Positions 17,714-26,709 of a stretch of DNA of 64,000 bases are shown piece after piece. Location: positions 1 through 64,000 of the forward strand of contig JACRIN010000023.1 in the NCBI GenBank assembly GCA_016220085.1, read 5' to 3'. Positions within the stretch are counted from its first letter, which is position 1, and each line of letters begins with the position of its first letter. The stretch is from Planctomycetota bacterium (lineage in GTDB: Bacteria; Planctomycetota; UBA1135; GCA-002686595). The notes beneath the pieces are model-generated. The model saw nothing but the letters and a program-made list of their open reading frames with translations. It was not told where the DNA came from and did not search any database. The translations under genes and the position numbers were made by a program.

Positions 17714-20587
17714 ATGTCGAACTACCGCAATCCCGCGCGCGAGGTCGAGAAGGTCATGCGCGTCGTCATCTTCCTGGTGGTCATCCTCGTGCTGTGGGCG
17801 GCCGAGGCGAGCGCGCAGGACAACGCGAAGTGCCTCGAGTGCCACGGCGTCGCGAAACTATCGATGGAGCGAGACGGCCGGACGGTTTCGCTGCACGTAG
17901 ACGCCGAGCGCTTCGGCGCGAGCGTGCACAAGGCGTTCGACTGCATCGCATGCCACACGGACCTCGACGGCGTCGAGGAGTATCCGCATGCGAAGGCGCT
18001 CGCGCGGGTCGACTGCACCGAATGCCACGACGACGAGGAAGGTCCGATCACGGCGTACCGCGCGAGCACGCACGGCAAGAAGGCGGCGGAGGGCAACGCG
18101 CTCGCACCGCACTGCCAGGATTGCCACGGCAAACACTACGTCCTGAAGCTCAAGGACCCGAACTCGTCGATCTCGCCGTTCAACGTCCCCGGCATGTGCG
18201 CGCAATGCCACGCCGAGGGTGCGGCGGTCGAACGGACCTACGACATCCCCGAGGAGCAGGTCTTCCAGCGCTACAAGGACTCGATCCACGGCGAAGGCCT
18301 CTACAAGCAGGGCCTGACGGTCACCGCGGTCTGCACGAGCTGCCACACCGGCCACAACGTGCTCCCGCACGGTGATCCGAAGTCGACGATCCACAAGGAC
18401 AACGTCGTCGCGACCTGCGAGAAGTGCCACGGCCAGATCGAGCAAGTCCACCGCAAGGTGATCGGCGGCGAGCTCTGGGAGAAGGAGGGCATGGTCCCGC
18501 TGTGCGTCGAGTGCCACTCGCCGCACGAGATTCGCAAGGTCTTCTACGACACGAACATGGCGAACGCGGATTGCCTGCGTTGCCACTCCGAGCAGGAGAT
18601 CAAGGCGGCGTCGGACGGACGTTCGCTCTTCGTCGACGTCGCGGAGCACGAGCGCTCGATCCACGGCCGCAAGAGCGTTTCCTGCGCGCAGTGCCACACG
18701 GGCGCCACGCCGTCGATGGAACGCTCCTGCGCGACGATCACGTCGAAGGTCGACTGCTCGGTCTGCCACGAGGCGCCGTCGGTCGACTACAAGCGCGGCC
18801 GCCACGGCGCGCTGCACGCCGCGGGCGACGCGAACGCGCCGATGTGCATCGACTGCCACGGCAAGCACGGCATCCTCGAGAGCTCCATCGCGGAGGACGC
18901 GACCAGCGAACTCAAGGACCTCGTCCGCACCTCGCCCACGTACAGCCGCAACGTGCCCGAGCTCTGCGCTCGCTGCCACCGCGACGGCGCGCCGGCCGCG
19001 CAACGCTACATGGGTCCCGAGACCGGCATCATCGAGAAGTACTCGGTGTCGATCCACGGGCAGGGGCTCATCCAGTCCGGCCTGGTCGTCACGGCGGTCT
19101 GCACCGATTGCCACACGCCGCACAAGGAGCTCCCCTCCAACGACCCCGAGTCGACGGTGCACCCGGGCAACATCGCGAAGACCTGCGGCCAGTGCCACGA
19201 CGGAATCTACGAGCAGTTCCAACAGAGCATCCACTCGAAGACCGGCAACCCCGACTACGTGCAGCTGCGCGACATGCCGCCGCTGCCCGAGTGCAACGAC
19301 TGCCACTCGTCGCACACGATGACGCGCACTGACGGCGCCGCGTTCAAGCTCGGAGTGATGCAACAGTGCGGCAAGTGCCACGACGACATCACCGAGTCGT
19401 ACTTCGAGACCTACCACGGGAAGGCGACCGCGCTCGGCGACACCACGCGCGCCAAGTGCTACGACTGCCACGGCGCTCACGACATCCGCGATCGCGACGA
19501 TCCGAAGTCGCACCTCTCCAAGGCGAACATCGTCGGAACGTGCGGCAAGTGCCACGAGGACTCGCACGAGCGATTCGCGGGTTTCCTCACCCACGCGACC
19601 CACCGCGACAAAGAGCGGTATCCGGCGCTGTACTGGGTGTTCGTCACGATGACGGTGCTCCTGGTCGGCACGTTCGCCTTCTTCTGGCTTCACACCGCGA
19701 TCTGGCTGCCGCGCTCGTGGAAATTGCGCGACGTCTATCGCCAGCACGTCGCGAAGGCCGAGGGCGAAAGACACTTCGCTCGCTTCACGCCCTATCAGCG
19801 CACGCTGCACCTCACCGTGATCCTGAGCTTCTTCGGGCTCGCGATCACTGGGATGATGCTCAAGTTCTCGAACACGCAGTGGGCGCACGCGGTCTCGAAC
19901 GTCTTCGGAGGCATCGACGGCGCCGGTTGGGTGCACCGAGTGTGCGCGATCGCGACGTTCGGCTACATGGGCGCGCACCTGTGGGACGTCTTCACGCGCT
20001 TCCGCAAGACGAAGAAGAGCCTCAAGGAGTTCTTCTTCGGCGAGGACTCGCTGATGCCGAAGTGGAGCGACGCGAAAGAGCTCGTCGCGACGATCAAGTG
20101 GTTCCTCGGCCGCGGCCCGGCGCCGCGCTACGGGCGTTGGACGTACTGGGAGAAGTTCGACTACCTCGCGGTGTTCTGGGGCGTCGTCGTGATCGGCACC
20201 ACGGGCTTGAGCCTCTGGTTCCCCGAGTTCTTCACGCTGTTCCTGCCGGGCTGGTCGATCAACGTCGCGACGATCATCCACAGCGACGAGGCGCTGCTCG
20301 CGACCGGCTTCATCTTCACGATCCACTTCTTCAACACGCACTTCCGCCCCGAGAAGTTCCCGATGGACCCGGTGATCTTCACGGGCTCGATGGGCCTCTC
20401 CGAGCTGAAGCACGACCGCCCCGCGCTCTACGACCGCCTGGTGGCGACCGGCGAGCTCGAACAACGCCTGGTTCCGCCGCCGACCGCCGCGCTCTCGAAG
20501 GCCGCGCGCGTCTTCGGTCTGACGGCGCTAGTCGTCGGCCTGTCCCTCGCGGTGCTGATCGCGTGGGCGATGATCGCGTCGGTCTGA
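17714..20587 (+). CDS. 19-haem cytochrome c fused to b-type membrane domain
   Basis: The 957-residue protein has an uncleaved-looking short leader before signal VVIFLVVILVLWAAEASAQ; an internal ATG at 17756 is an equally good start. Nineteen CxxCH motifs (CLECH to CGKCH) fill residues about 35-620, often arranged as S(I/V)HG...CxxCH units. The C-terminal third has about six hydrophobic segments, for example YWVFVTMTVLLVGTFAFFWL, LTVILSFFGLAITGMML and ALLATGFIFTIHFFNTHF. Histidines there are suitable for b haems. It is the larger sister of the preceding 13-haem fusion and probably has the same role. A GC-rich hairpin follows the stop. Confidence 0.9.
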   Translation: MSNYRNPAREVEKVMRVVIFLVVILVLWAAEASAQDNAKCLECHGVAKLSMERDGRTVSLHVDAERFGASVHKAFDCIACHTDLDGVEEYPHAKALARVDCTECHDDEEGPITAYRASTHGKKAAEGNALAPHCQDCHGKHYVLKLKDPNSSISPFNVPGMCAQCHAEGAAVERTYDIPEEQVFQRYKDSIHGEGLYKQGLTVTAVCTSCHTGHNVLPHGDPKSTIHKDNVVATCEKCHGQIEQVHRKVIGGELWEKEGMVPLCVECHSPHEIRKVFYDTNMANADCLRCHSEQEIKAASDGRSLFVDVAEHERSIHGRKSVSCAQCHTGATPSMERSCATITSKVDCSVCHEAPSVDYKRGRHGALHAAGDANAPMCIDCHGKHGILESSIAEDATSELKDLVRTSPTYSRNVPELCARCHRDGAPAAQRYMGPETGIIEKYSVSIHGQGLIQSGLVVTAVCTDCHTPHKELPSNDPESTVHPGNIAKTCGQCHDGIYEQFQQSIHSKTGNPDYVQLRDMPPLPECNDCHSSHTMTRTDGAAFKLGVMQQCGKCHDDITESYFETYHGKATALGDTTRAKCYDCHGAHDIRDRDDPKSHLSKANIVGTCGKCHEDSHERFAGFLTHATHRDKERYPALYWVFVTMTVLLVGTFAFFWLHTAIWLPRSWKLRDVYRQHVAKAEGERHFARFTPYQRTLHLTVILSFFGLAITGMMLKFSNTQWAHAVSNVFGGIDGAGWVHRVCAIATFGYMGAHLWDVFTRFRKTKKSLKEFFFGEDSLMPKWSDAKELVATIKWFLGRGPAPRYGRWTYWEKFDYLAVFWGVVVIGTTGLSLWFPEFFTLFLPGWSINVATIIHSDEALLATGFIFTIHFFNTHFRPEKFPMDPVIFTGSMGLSELKHDRPALYDRLVATGELEQRLVPPPTAALSKAARVFGLTALVVGLSLAVLIAWAMIASV

Positions 20588-20624
20588 GCCGCACACGCAC
20601 TCGCTCGAAGTTCTCCCGAAGCGA

Positions 20625-20649
20625 CGGCGCCGGGTTCGACTCGGCGCCG
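20625..20649 (+). terminator. Hairpin terminator between convergent cytochrome operons
   Basis: CGGCGCCG (20625-20632) is self-complementary and recurs at 20642-20649 across a nine-base loop, followed by TTCGCGTTT. It can serve transcription from the left, and possibly from the opposing genes too. Confidence 0.6.
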
Positions 20650-20726
20650 TTCGCGTTTCCCGGTCTCGCTCTACGAATCAGGATCGGACGGACGCCACTA
20701 CACGACTGGATTCCGATCCAGCCGTT

Positions 20727-21203
20727 TCAGCGCTGTGGCGGAGGCCCGCGATGCACGCTCATCGCGCCGCGGCGCGCGGCGAAGATGCGTCGGTGCGCGC
20801 GAAGCGACCACGCGTCGTCGCGGGTGTAGTAGCTCGTCACCCAGGCCTGCAAGTGCGTGAGCATCGCGTTCCGCGCTTCGAGCGACGCGCACTTGCTCGG
20901 CTCCGACGGGCGCCGGAGGTTGTTCGCGAGGCACGTTTCGAGCCCGGGATCGAGGAAGACGAGTTCCGTGCAGAGCGGCGCGGCCGCCTCGACGAGCTCG
21001 CCGTAGCAGCGCTCGTTCGCGTCGAGGAACTCGCCGAGCGAGCTCGAGACCTCGCCACGCGACCGTTCGACCGCGAACTCGCCCGCTTCGCAGACGATCG
21101 AATCGAGGTCGCGGTGCGCGAGCGCGTGCCGCGCCGCCGCCGCCGGCACGAGCGTGCTCGTCCGCGACCTCGAGTCGCCGAGCACGAGGAGCCGAATCTT
21201 CCG
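20727..21203 (-). CDS. P-loop kinase-like protein with degenerate Walker A
   Basis: The recognisable protein begins at about 21203 (KIRLLVLGDSRSRTSTL) and ends at 20727, roughly 158 residues. The fold order is that of nucleotide kinase-like P-loop proteins: beta strand, loop, helix, then DLDSIVCEAGE. A later conserved tail reads FLDPGLETCLANNLRRPSEP, then WVTSYYTRDDAWSL and AHRRIF. The phosphate loop GDSRSRTS lacks the usual Gly-Lys pattern, and no ATG or GTG precedes the first strand. The nearest in-frame GTG, at 21185, lies inside it. The gene may use a rare start, be N-terminally truncated, or be decaying. It lies downstream of the minus-strand cytochrome genes. Confidence 0.5.
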   Translation of the reverse strand, partial: RKIRLLVLGDSRSRTSTLVPAAAARHALAHRDLDSIVCEAGEFAVERSRGEVSSSLGEFLDANERCYGELVEAAAPLCTELVFLDPGLETCLANNLRRPSEPSKCASLEARNAMLTHLQAWVTSYYTRDDAWSLRAHRRIFAARRGAMSVHRGPPPQR

Positions 21204-21328
21204 CTCGCTCGCCGTGGCGCCGAATCGTACCGGCGCGCGTGAGCGGGTCCCGATGCGCCGGCCGAGCGGTGGAGCTCCGCGGCGCCGCCGGAGTCGCGTG
21301 GTCGCGGCGGAGCGTCGCTCGAGTTCGC

Positions 21329-22267
21329 TCAGTCGTCGTCGCGCTCTCCGCCGCCGTGCTCTTCGCCGCGGTCGCCTGTGCGATCGCGCCTGCCGTCGCC
21401 GCGGCCTTCGCCCCAGTGCTCGTCGGCGCTGCGGTGGCACTCGACGCAGTTCGTCAGGTCGCGGATGCCCTCTTCGCGGTGCTCGTCGGCGAGGTTCGCG
21501 GGCGTGTGCTCGTGGCAGCCGTAGCACGTGTACTCCGACAGCGGCTTGCCGGGCTCGTGGCAATCGGCGCAGCGCGCCGGGTGGTCGCCGTCGAAGCGGA
21601 AGAAGCGCGCGTGATCGAAGGTCGACGGCTTCCACGCGCTCGTGCCGTGGCAGGCCGAGCACTCGTCGACGGAAGCGCCGTGCATTTCGTCTTTGGGCGC
21701 GCTCTCGCGGTGGCACGCCGCGCACGCGTTGCGTCGATCGGCGGGCAGCCGTTCATGCACGAACGTCGCGGGCTTCCAGCTCTCGGTGCGGTGACACGCG
21801 GCGCACGCGCCGTCGGCGGCGACCTCGATCCGGCGGTGGAGCTCATCCGTCGGCACCCGATCGGCGTGGCATGCGTGACAGCTCGCGCGCACGTCCGCGG
21901 GCAACGCCGCGTGCTCGAAGTGCGTCGCAGTGCCGGCGCCGAGTCGTCCGGCGTGCTCGGCGTGGCAAGCGCTACACTCCGCGCCCGCGGAGCGTGCGCT
22001 GGCGTGCAGACGTTCGACGGCCGGCCGCTGCGTCGCGAGCGCCTTGCCGTCGACACTCAGCTTGCCGATGTCGTCGACGTGGTGACACGCGAGGCACTTC
22101 TGCTCGCTGACGCCGGAGAACGCGGTGTGGCACGCGAGGCAATCGTTCGCGAGCCTCACATGCCCAGCCTGGACGCGGCCGGGCTGCACCGCGGCCGACG
22201 ACGCGAACCACGCGAGCACCCCGGTGATCGCGATCGTGGCGAGCAGGAAGACGACCGAACGGCTCAT
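21329..22267 (-). CDS. 10-haem periplasmic cytochrome c (c3/c7-like)
   Basis: The 312-residue protein has an N-terminal signal or anchor (VVFLLATIAITGVLAWFASS) and ten CxxCH sites. These are CLACH twice, CSACH, CHACH, CAACH twice, CSACH, CADCH, CYGCH and CVECH. Repeats of the form WKPATF.H / WKPSTFDH followed by CxxCH resemble class III/cytochrome c7-like chains. The last 30 residues are Asp/Glu/Arg/Gly-rich and lack haem. It follows a di-haem b-type membrane protein gene by four bases, and the pair probably forms a membrane-to-periplasm relay. Confidence 0.9.
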   Translation of the reverse strand: MSRSVVFLLATIAITGVLAWFASSAAVQPGRVQAGHVRLANDCLACHTAFSGVSEQKCLACHHVDDIGKLSVDGKALATQRPAVERLHASARSAGAECSACHAEHAGRLGAGTATHFEHAALPADVRASCHACHADRVPTDELHRRIEVAADGACAACHRTESWKPATFVHERLPADRRNACAACHRESAPKDEMHGASVDECSACHGTSAWKPSTFDHARFFRFDGDHPARCADCHEPGKPLSEYTCYGCHEHTPANLADEHREEGIRDLTNCVECHRSADEHWGEGRGDGRRDRTGDRGEEHGGGERDDD

Positions 22268-22271
22268 GCGC

Positions 22272-22841
22272 TCACCACAGCACCAACGTGACGACGACGT
22301 GGACCAACGAGAGGCCGAGGAAGATCATCGTCAGCGGCATGTGGACCTTGCGCCACTTCTGCATCGTGCCGACGAGCGCGGCGAGCCCGAGGAGCTCGCG
22401 CTCGAGCTCGTCACCGACGACACCTCGCCGCACCAGCTCCACGCGCTTCTCGGCGAGCGTCTCCTTCGCCTGCGCTAGCAGGTACTTGCCCGTCAAGCCG
22501 CTGACCACGACGACCAAAAGCACCGCGAGCGCGAGCCACGGCACCCACGCGTTCAAGTGGATGCCGCCGTGGACGAGCAGCACCAGCGCACCGAGCCAAC
22601 CGAGCATCTCGTGGAACTGGAGCAGGCGCTTCGGCGAGCCGGTCGTGATCCACTTGCGCTTGCGCAGCGAGTAGACGAACGAGACCAGCAGCAGTCCCGC
22701 GCCCACCGGCCCTAGCCAACGGCCGATCTCCGCGAGCTCCGCGGCGTGGAGTCCGAAGTCGACAGCGACCGCGCTCGCGACCAAACCGACGAAGATCGCC
22801 GCCGAAGGCAGGACTTTGGATCCGATGGAGCGGGTGGCCAT
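22272..22841 (-). CDS. Putative di-haem cytochrome b-type membrane protein
   Basis: I start at the ATG at 22841 (MATRSIGSK), giving 189 residues with about five transmembrane helices. Two helices each hold a pair of histidines 14 residues apart, HEMLGWLGALVLLVH and HMPLTMIFLGLSLVH, a spacing suited to two stacked b haems. The family resembles small ferric-reductase/cytochrome b-like subunits found beside multihaem cytochromes, but I cannot name it. It lies four bases before the 10-haem cytochrome gene and likely passes electrons to or from quinone for that protein. Confidence 0.75.
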   Translation of the reverse strand: MATRSIGSKVLPSAAIFVGLVASAVAVDFGLHAAELAEIGRWLGPVGAGLLLVSFVYSLRKRKWITTGSPKRLLQFHEMLGWLGALVLLVHGGIHLNAWVPWLALAVLLVVVVSGLTGKYLLAQAKETLAEKRVELVRRGVVGDELERELLGLAALVGTMQKWRKVHMPLTMIFLGLSLVHVVVTLVLW

Positions 22842-23033
22842 GCGGGAGCGGAGGCGCGAGGCTTCGCGCTCGGCAAAGCCCGTTCCGTCCTCGTCGAGCC
22901 GCCTGTGCACGTCGAAGGAGCACGTGAACGCGCGCGTCGCCGACCTGCGAGAGCAACTTCGCCCGATCGCTCCGCAACAACGACCGTCGACACTACGTCG
23001 CCGCTACGCCCTACGGCCACGGCGAGCGCGCGC

Positions 23034-23381
23034 TCACACCAGCGAGCGACGCGGATAGCGACGGCGCAGCGGACGCGCTTCGAAGAGCAGTGCGGAGAGC
23101 AACGCGAAGCCCGCGACGCCGGTCAGGATCACCGCCATGCGCACCCACGGCTGGCCGTCCGCGATCCGCGAGCCCGCGGTCAGGAACGCCTGCAGGATCC
23201 AGAGGAACGCGATGCCGAGCAGCAGGAGCTGGAAGAAGCGCGCGACCCACGGACGTCGCACCGCGAGCAACGCGAGCGAGAAGATCAGCGGAGGGATGAA
23301 GATCAACGCGCCGGCTCGGAAGAGGTGGGCGCTGAAGATCAGAAAGCTCAGCACCGTCGGTGTAAGCAGCAGGAACGCCAT
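23034..23381 (-). CDS. Small four-helix membrane protein of unknown function
   Basis: The 115-residue protein starts at ATG 23381, five bases after the stop of the 18-haem gene. It is almost entirely hydrophobic: LLTPTVLSFLIFSAHLF, IFIPPLIFSLALLAV, VARFFQLLLLGIAFLWIL and WVRMAVILTGVAGFALLSAL. Its tail is positively charged (RRRYPRR). No family is recognised. Its place at the end of the Rieske/b-multihaem operon suggests an accessory or assembly subunit. Confidence 0.75.
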   Translation of the reverse strand: MAFLLLTPTVLSFLIFSAHLFRAGALIFIPPLIFSLALLAVRRPWVARFFQLLLLGIAFLWILQAFLTAGSRIADGQPWVRMAVILTGVAGFALLSALLFEARPLRRRYPRRSLV

Positions 23382-23386
23382 CGCGG

Positions 23387-25459
23387 TCAGCCGCGCAGAG
23401 CGGCGAGCGCGTCGACCAGGAGCTTCTTCGCGTACTCGAAGTTGTGCGCGCCGTTGCTGCCGTCGCGACGGACGGCTTCCAGAGCTCCGCGAGCGACCTC
23501 GCGAACGGTCGCGTCGGCCTTCGAGCCGCCGAGCTCGCGTTCGAGCTCCGCGGTCAGGCCATCGAGCTCGTTCTTCCAGTCGATCGCCTTCTGATCGAAG
23601 CCCTCGGTGTGGCAGATCACGCAACTCGACGGCTTCGGACGCAGGATGTCCGGCGCCTCGCCGTGGCAATCGCCGCAGTCCATCTCCGACATCGGCCCCT
23701 CGAGCTCCGCGAAGCCGGTGAGCACGCCGCCGAGCATCCCGGTCTGCGCGCCGTGGCAGCGCGAGCAGTCGGAAACGTCGAACTTGTCGGTCTCTTGGTG
23801 GTGGCAGCTCGCGCAGTCGCCGCGCGGGAACGCGGGCTTGCCGTGCTCGGTGGTGCTGTGGCATTGCGCGCACTCGAAGCCCTGGCCGAGGTGCTTCGCG
23901 TGCGGGAACACCGCTTCGCCCTTCCAGACGCTCGCGGGACGACCCGCGCCGGGGTGGCACTCGCTACAGCCGTCCTTCGAGACGAACGGGAAGCCGTCGG
24001 CGGCGTGCGCGCCGAGCTCGACGCCCAGCGTCGCCGCGGCCTGATCGAGGCGCTCCGCGCTGACCTTGAGCGCCGCGAGCGCGTACGTCGGGTTGTGGAC
24101 GCCGCGCGAGCCGTCGAGAGCGACGAGCGAGAGGTTGCGCTGCGCGTCCGCGAGCGGCGCCGCCGCCGGGCTCGTCTTCGGCATGCGCTTCTCGAGGTCG
24201 GCGAGCACCGGCTTCAGGCGATCGAGTTGCTCGCCCACCGCGGACTGCCACTCGACGAGCATGCCGTTGAAATCCGGCCCGTGGCAGTGGATGCAATCGA
24301 CGTTGCCCGCCGCCGCGACCATCGACGCGTGCGAGCCGTCATGCGCGGCGTTCGAGCTCGCGCCGGCGGAATCGTCGGGCGCGACCACGAGCTCGCCCAT
24401 GTCGCCGTCGTCGATCAACGTCTGACCCGAGCGCCCGGTGTGACACGCTTCGCACACCACGCGCGTCTGGTACATCCGGCTCGGATCGTCGGGCACGCCG
24501 ACGGCGCCGGTGCCCGAGTACACGAGACTCGCCGCGTCGTGAGCGCTCTCGTGGCAGACGCCGCAGCCCTCGCGCTTGGTCGCTTCGGGTTTCTTCAACG
24601 GCAGCAGTCCGTGGCGGATCTCGTCGTGGCACTCGAAGCACTCGACCTTGTGATCGGTGACGTGCTTCTCGTGGAGGAACGCGGTCTCGCCGATGCGCTC
24701 GACGTGGCCTTGCTCGGCGTGGCAGGCGTGGCAGCGGTCCTTGCGAACGACGCCGTCGCCCTCGACGACCGGGTTGTGGCATTCGCGACAACCGACGCCG
24801 CGCTCGACGTAGTCGGCGTGCACGAACGGCCGCCCTTCGACGTCGACGGGTTGCGTCGGAGGTCCATGGCAGAGCAGGCAGTCGCTGGTCTCCGCTGGGG
24901 CATGGCCGTCGTCGCCGGGCATGAAGTGGCAGGTGACGCACACCGTCGGAGTCACGGCGACGTGCTGGCCTTGGACGATCTGCGAGTGGCACGACGTGCA
25001 GCGCAGGCGCCGTCCGCGACGCGTTTCGAGCAGGTGCTGGCGGTGGTCGAAGCTGATGTTCCCGAACATCACCGGCCCGTCGAGCATGCGCACCGAGTGG
25101 CAGCCCGAGCGCATGCAGCTCGCGTCGCTGACCTCGGCCCACGGCTTGGTGCCCTGCGTGCGCGTGACGTACTTGGCGAGCTGCGAGAGCGCCTTGAACT
25201 TGCCCTCGAGCGTCTCCAGCGAGCCCGGTTCGTAGTGGCACTCGATGCACGCGACGTTCTTGTGCTCGGAGTTCTTCCACGACTCGTAGTAGGGCTCCAT
25301 GATGTGGCAGGAGTTGCAGAACTCCGGCTGCGCGGTGTGGTGCACCGTCGCGTACATCACGATGCCGAACGCGGCCGCGCTGAAGAGCCCGACCACGAAC
25401 ACGAGACCGAGCAGATTCCTGCTGCGATCGACGAGCCGCCTGCCGAAACCGGGGAGCAT
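23387..25459 (-). CDS. NapC/NirT-type 18-haem cytochrome c
   Basis: Translation starts at ATG 25459, overlapping the previous stop (TGATG). The 690-residue protein has one N-terminal membrane anchor (LLGLVFVVGLFSAAAFGIVM) followed by CNSCHIMEPYYESW, typical of NapC/NirT/NrfH quinol dehydrogenases. Seventeen CxxCH motifs and one expanded CMRSGCH site (CX4CH) give 18 predicted haems, far more than the four of NapC. Two long haem-free helical stretches (about residues 380-480 and 640-690) split the haem regions. I infer that it takes electrons from the membrane complex encoded just upstream and spreads them through the periplasm. The exact redox partner is unknown. Confidence 0.88.
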   Translation of the reverse strand: MLPGFGRRLVDRSRNLLGLVFVVGLFSAAAFGIVMYATVHHTAQPEFCNSCHIMEPYYESWKNSEHKNVACIECHYEPGSLETLEGKFKALSQLAKYVTRTQGTKPWAEVSDASCMRSGCHSVRMLDGPVMFGNISFDHRQHLLETRRGRRLRCTSCHSQIVQGQHVAVTPTVCVTCHFMPGDDGHAPAETSDCLLCHGPPTQPVDVEGRPFVHADYVERGVGCRECHNPVVEGDGVVRKDRCHACHAEQGHVERIGETAFLHEKHVTDHKVECFECHDEIRHGLLPLKKPEATKREGCGVCHESAHDAASLVYSGTGAVGVPDDPSRMYQTRVVCEACHTGRSGQTLIDDGDMGELVVAPDDSAGASSNAAHDGSHASMVAAAGNVDCIHCHGPDFNGMLVEWQSAVGEQLDRLKPVLADLEKRMPKTSPAAAPLADAQRNLSLVALDGSRGVHNPTYALAALKVSAERLDQAAATLGVELGAHAADGFPFVSKDGCSECHPGAGRPASVWKGEAVFPHAKHLGQGFECAQCHSTTEHGKPAFPRGDCASCHHQETDKFDVSDCSRCHGAQTGMLGGVLTGFAELEGPMSEMDCGDCHGEAPDILRPKPSSCVICHTEGFDQKAIDWKNELDGLTAELERELGGSKADATVREVARGALEAVRRDGSNGAHNFEYAKKLLVDALAALRG

Positions 25460-26709
25460 CAGGATGCGCCTCCGCGCACCGCGGACGCCCGCCGAGCTCG
25501 CCCGCGCACCTCGAGGCCGTACATCCACAGCATCACGGCGAACAGCAGCGAGAGCCCGAGGAAGATGCCCGTGAAGATCCGCCGGTCGCGGAACATCCGG
25601 TTCTTCGTCGCGAGGCTGTCGCGCGTCTGCGCGACCATGCCCTTGCCGCGCTCGAGCACGTCATCGAGCAGCGCGGGCGACAACGCATGGGTCATCGCGC
25701 GAGCGCGCACGAGCAAGCCGCGCGCGTCGTCGAGGTACCCGCGCTCTTCGCCGAGGAAGAGCCCGCGCTCGCCGGCAGTGCGGACTTCGAGCGTCGCGGC
25801 TTCGATCGTCGCGGCGAGTTGCTCGACGTCGTCGAAGAGCTTCTGCCCGACTGCCCGCGCCGCATCGGCCGCGTCGGCGTGGCACGCGCCGCAGTGACCG
25901 CCGTCGTCGCCGAGGAACATCCGCGGGCCCGGCTTCTGCACGCCGTGGTTGTCGTGGCACGACACGCACTCGATCGTCGCGGGCGAGTCGGCGCGCTTGG
26001 CGTGCGGGCTCTGCTTGAAGAAGCCGTCGACGGTCGAGTGGCAGTTGCCGCACACGAACTCGACCTGATCGACCCGCGGCGGCAACGCGCCGTGCGAACC
26101 GTGGCAGTCGGCGCACGCGGGCGCGGCGCGGTGGCCCAGCTCGAGCAGCGCGCGTCCGTGCACCGACTTGCGGTACTCGTCGGCCTGGTCCGAGGGTAGA
26201 CCGTACTTGCCCATCCGCTGGGCATCGGAGTGACAGCCCCCGCACGTCTCGACTTGCTTCGTCGGGTGCGCGGGCGAGAGCGGATCCTTGACCGAAAGGA
26301 CCGCGTGGCTCGAGTGACAGCTGACGCACGTCGCGACGTCGGCGTTCTCACCCTTCGCGAGCTGTTGGCCGTGGCCGCTCGTCCAGTAGAGCGAGAGCTG
26401 ATCGGTGCGCAGCCCGAACGCGCGCATCCGTTCGACGTCGGAGTGGCAACCGCCGCACGACTCCACGGCCTCGCGCGGGCCGCGCAGGCTCTTCAGCTCT
26501 GTGCCGTGCGCTCCGGCGACATCGACGGAGTCCGGCGAACCGCCGTGACACGTGATGCACGTCACGCCGGCGACGCGGTGGATACTCTCGGAGAACACGC
26601 GCGCTTCCTTGCCGTGGCAAGTCGCGCAGTTCGAGACGGGCTCGGGCTCGTCCTGACCGCTTGCGAGCGGAGAAAGCGCGAGCAACGCGGCGAAGAGCCA
26701 GGCGCTCAT
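25459..26709 (-). CDS. Nine-haem periplasmic cytochrome c with C-terminal anchor
   Basis: The 416-residue protein starts at ATG 26709, overlapping the cytochrome b subunit IV gene by four bases. Signal LFAALLALSPLASGQ is followed by nine CxxCH motifs (CATCH to CGACH) within residues about 25-290. The motifs alternate with SIHR, SGHG and SVHGR segments typical of long multihaem chains. A helical region with predicted coiled-coil character precedes a C-terminal anchor (IFTGIFLGLSLLFAVMLWMYG). Within the Rieske/b operon it is a good candidate for the cytochrome c1/f replacement that accepts electrons from the Rieske protein. Confidence 0.88.
   Translation of the reverse strand: MSAWLFAALLALSPLASGQDEPEPVSNCATCHGKEARVFSESIHRVAGVTCITCHGGSPDSVDVAGAHGTELKSLRGPREAVESCGGCHSDVERMRAFGLRTDQLSLYWTSGHGQQLAKGENADVATCVSCHSSHAVLSVKDPLSPAHPTKQVETCGGCHSDAQRMGKYGLPSDQADEYRKSVHGRALLELGHRAAPACADCHGSHGALPPRVDQVEFVCGNCHSTVDGFFKQSPHAKRADSPATIECVSCHDNHGVQKPGPRMFLGDDGGHCGACHADAADAARAVGQKLFDDVEQLAATIEAATLEVRTAGERGLFLGEERGYLDDARGLLVRARAMTHALSPALLDDVLERGKGMVAQTRDSLATKNRMFRDRRIFTGIFLGLSLLFAVMLWMYGLEVRGRARRASAVRGGAS

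Noticed and set aside
20600-20660. tRNA-like T-arm around GGTTCGACTC
   Set aside because: No D-arm, anticodon arm or acceptor stem could be built around it; the palindromic hairpin is explained as a terminator.
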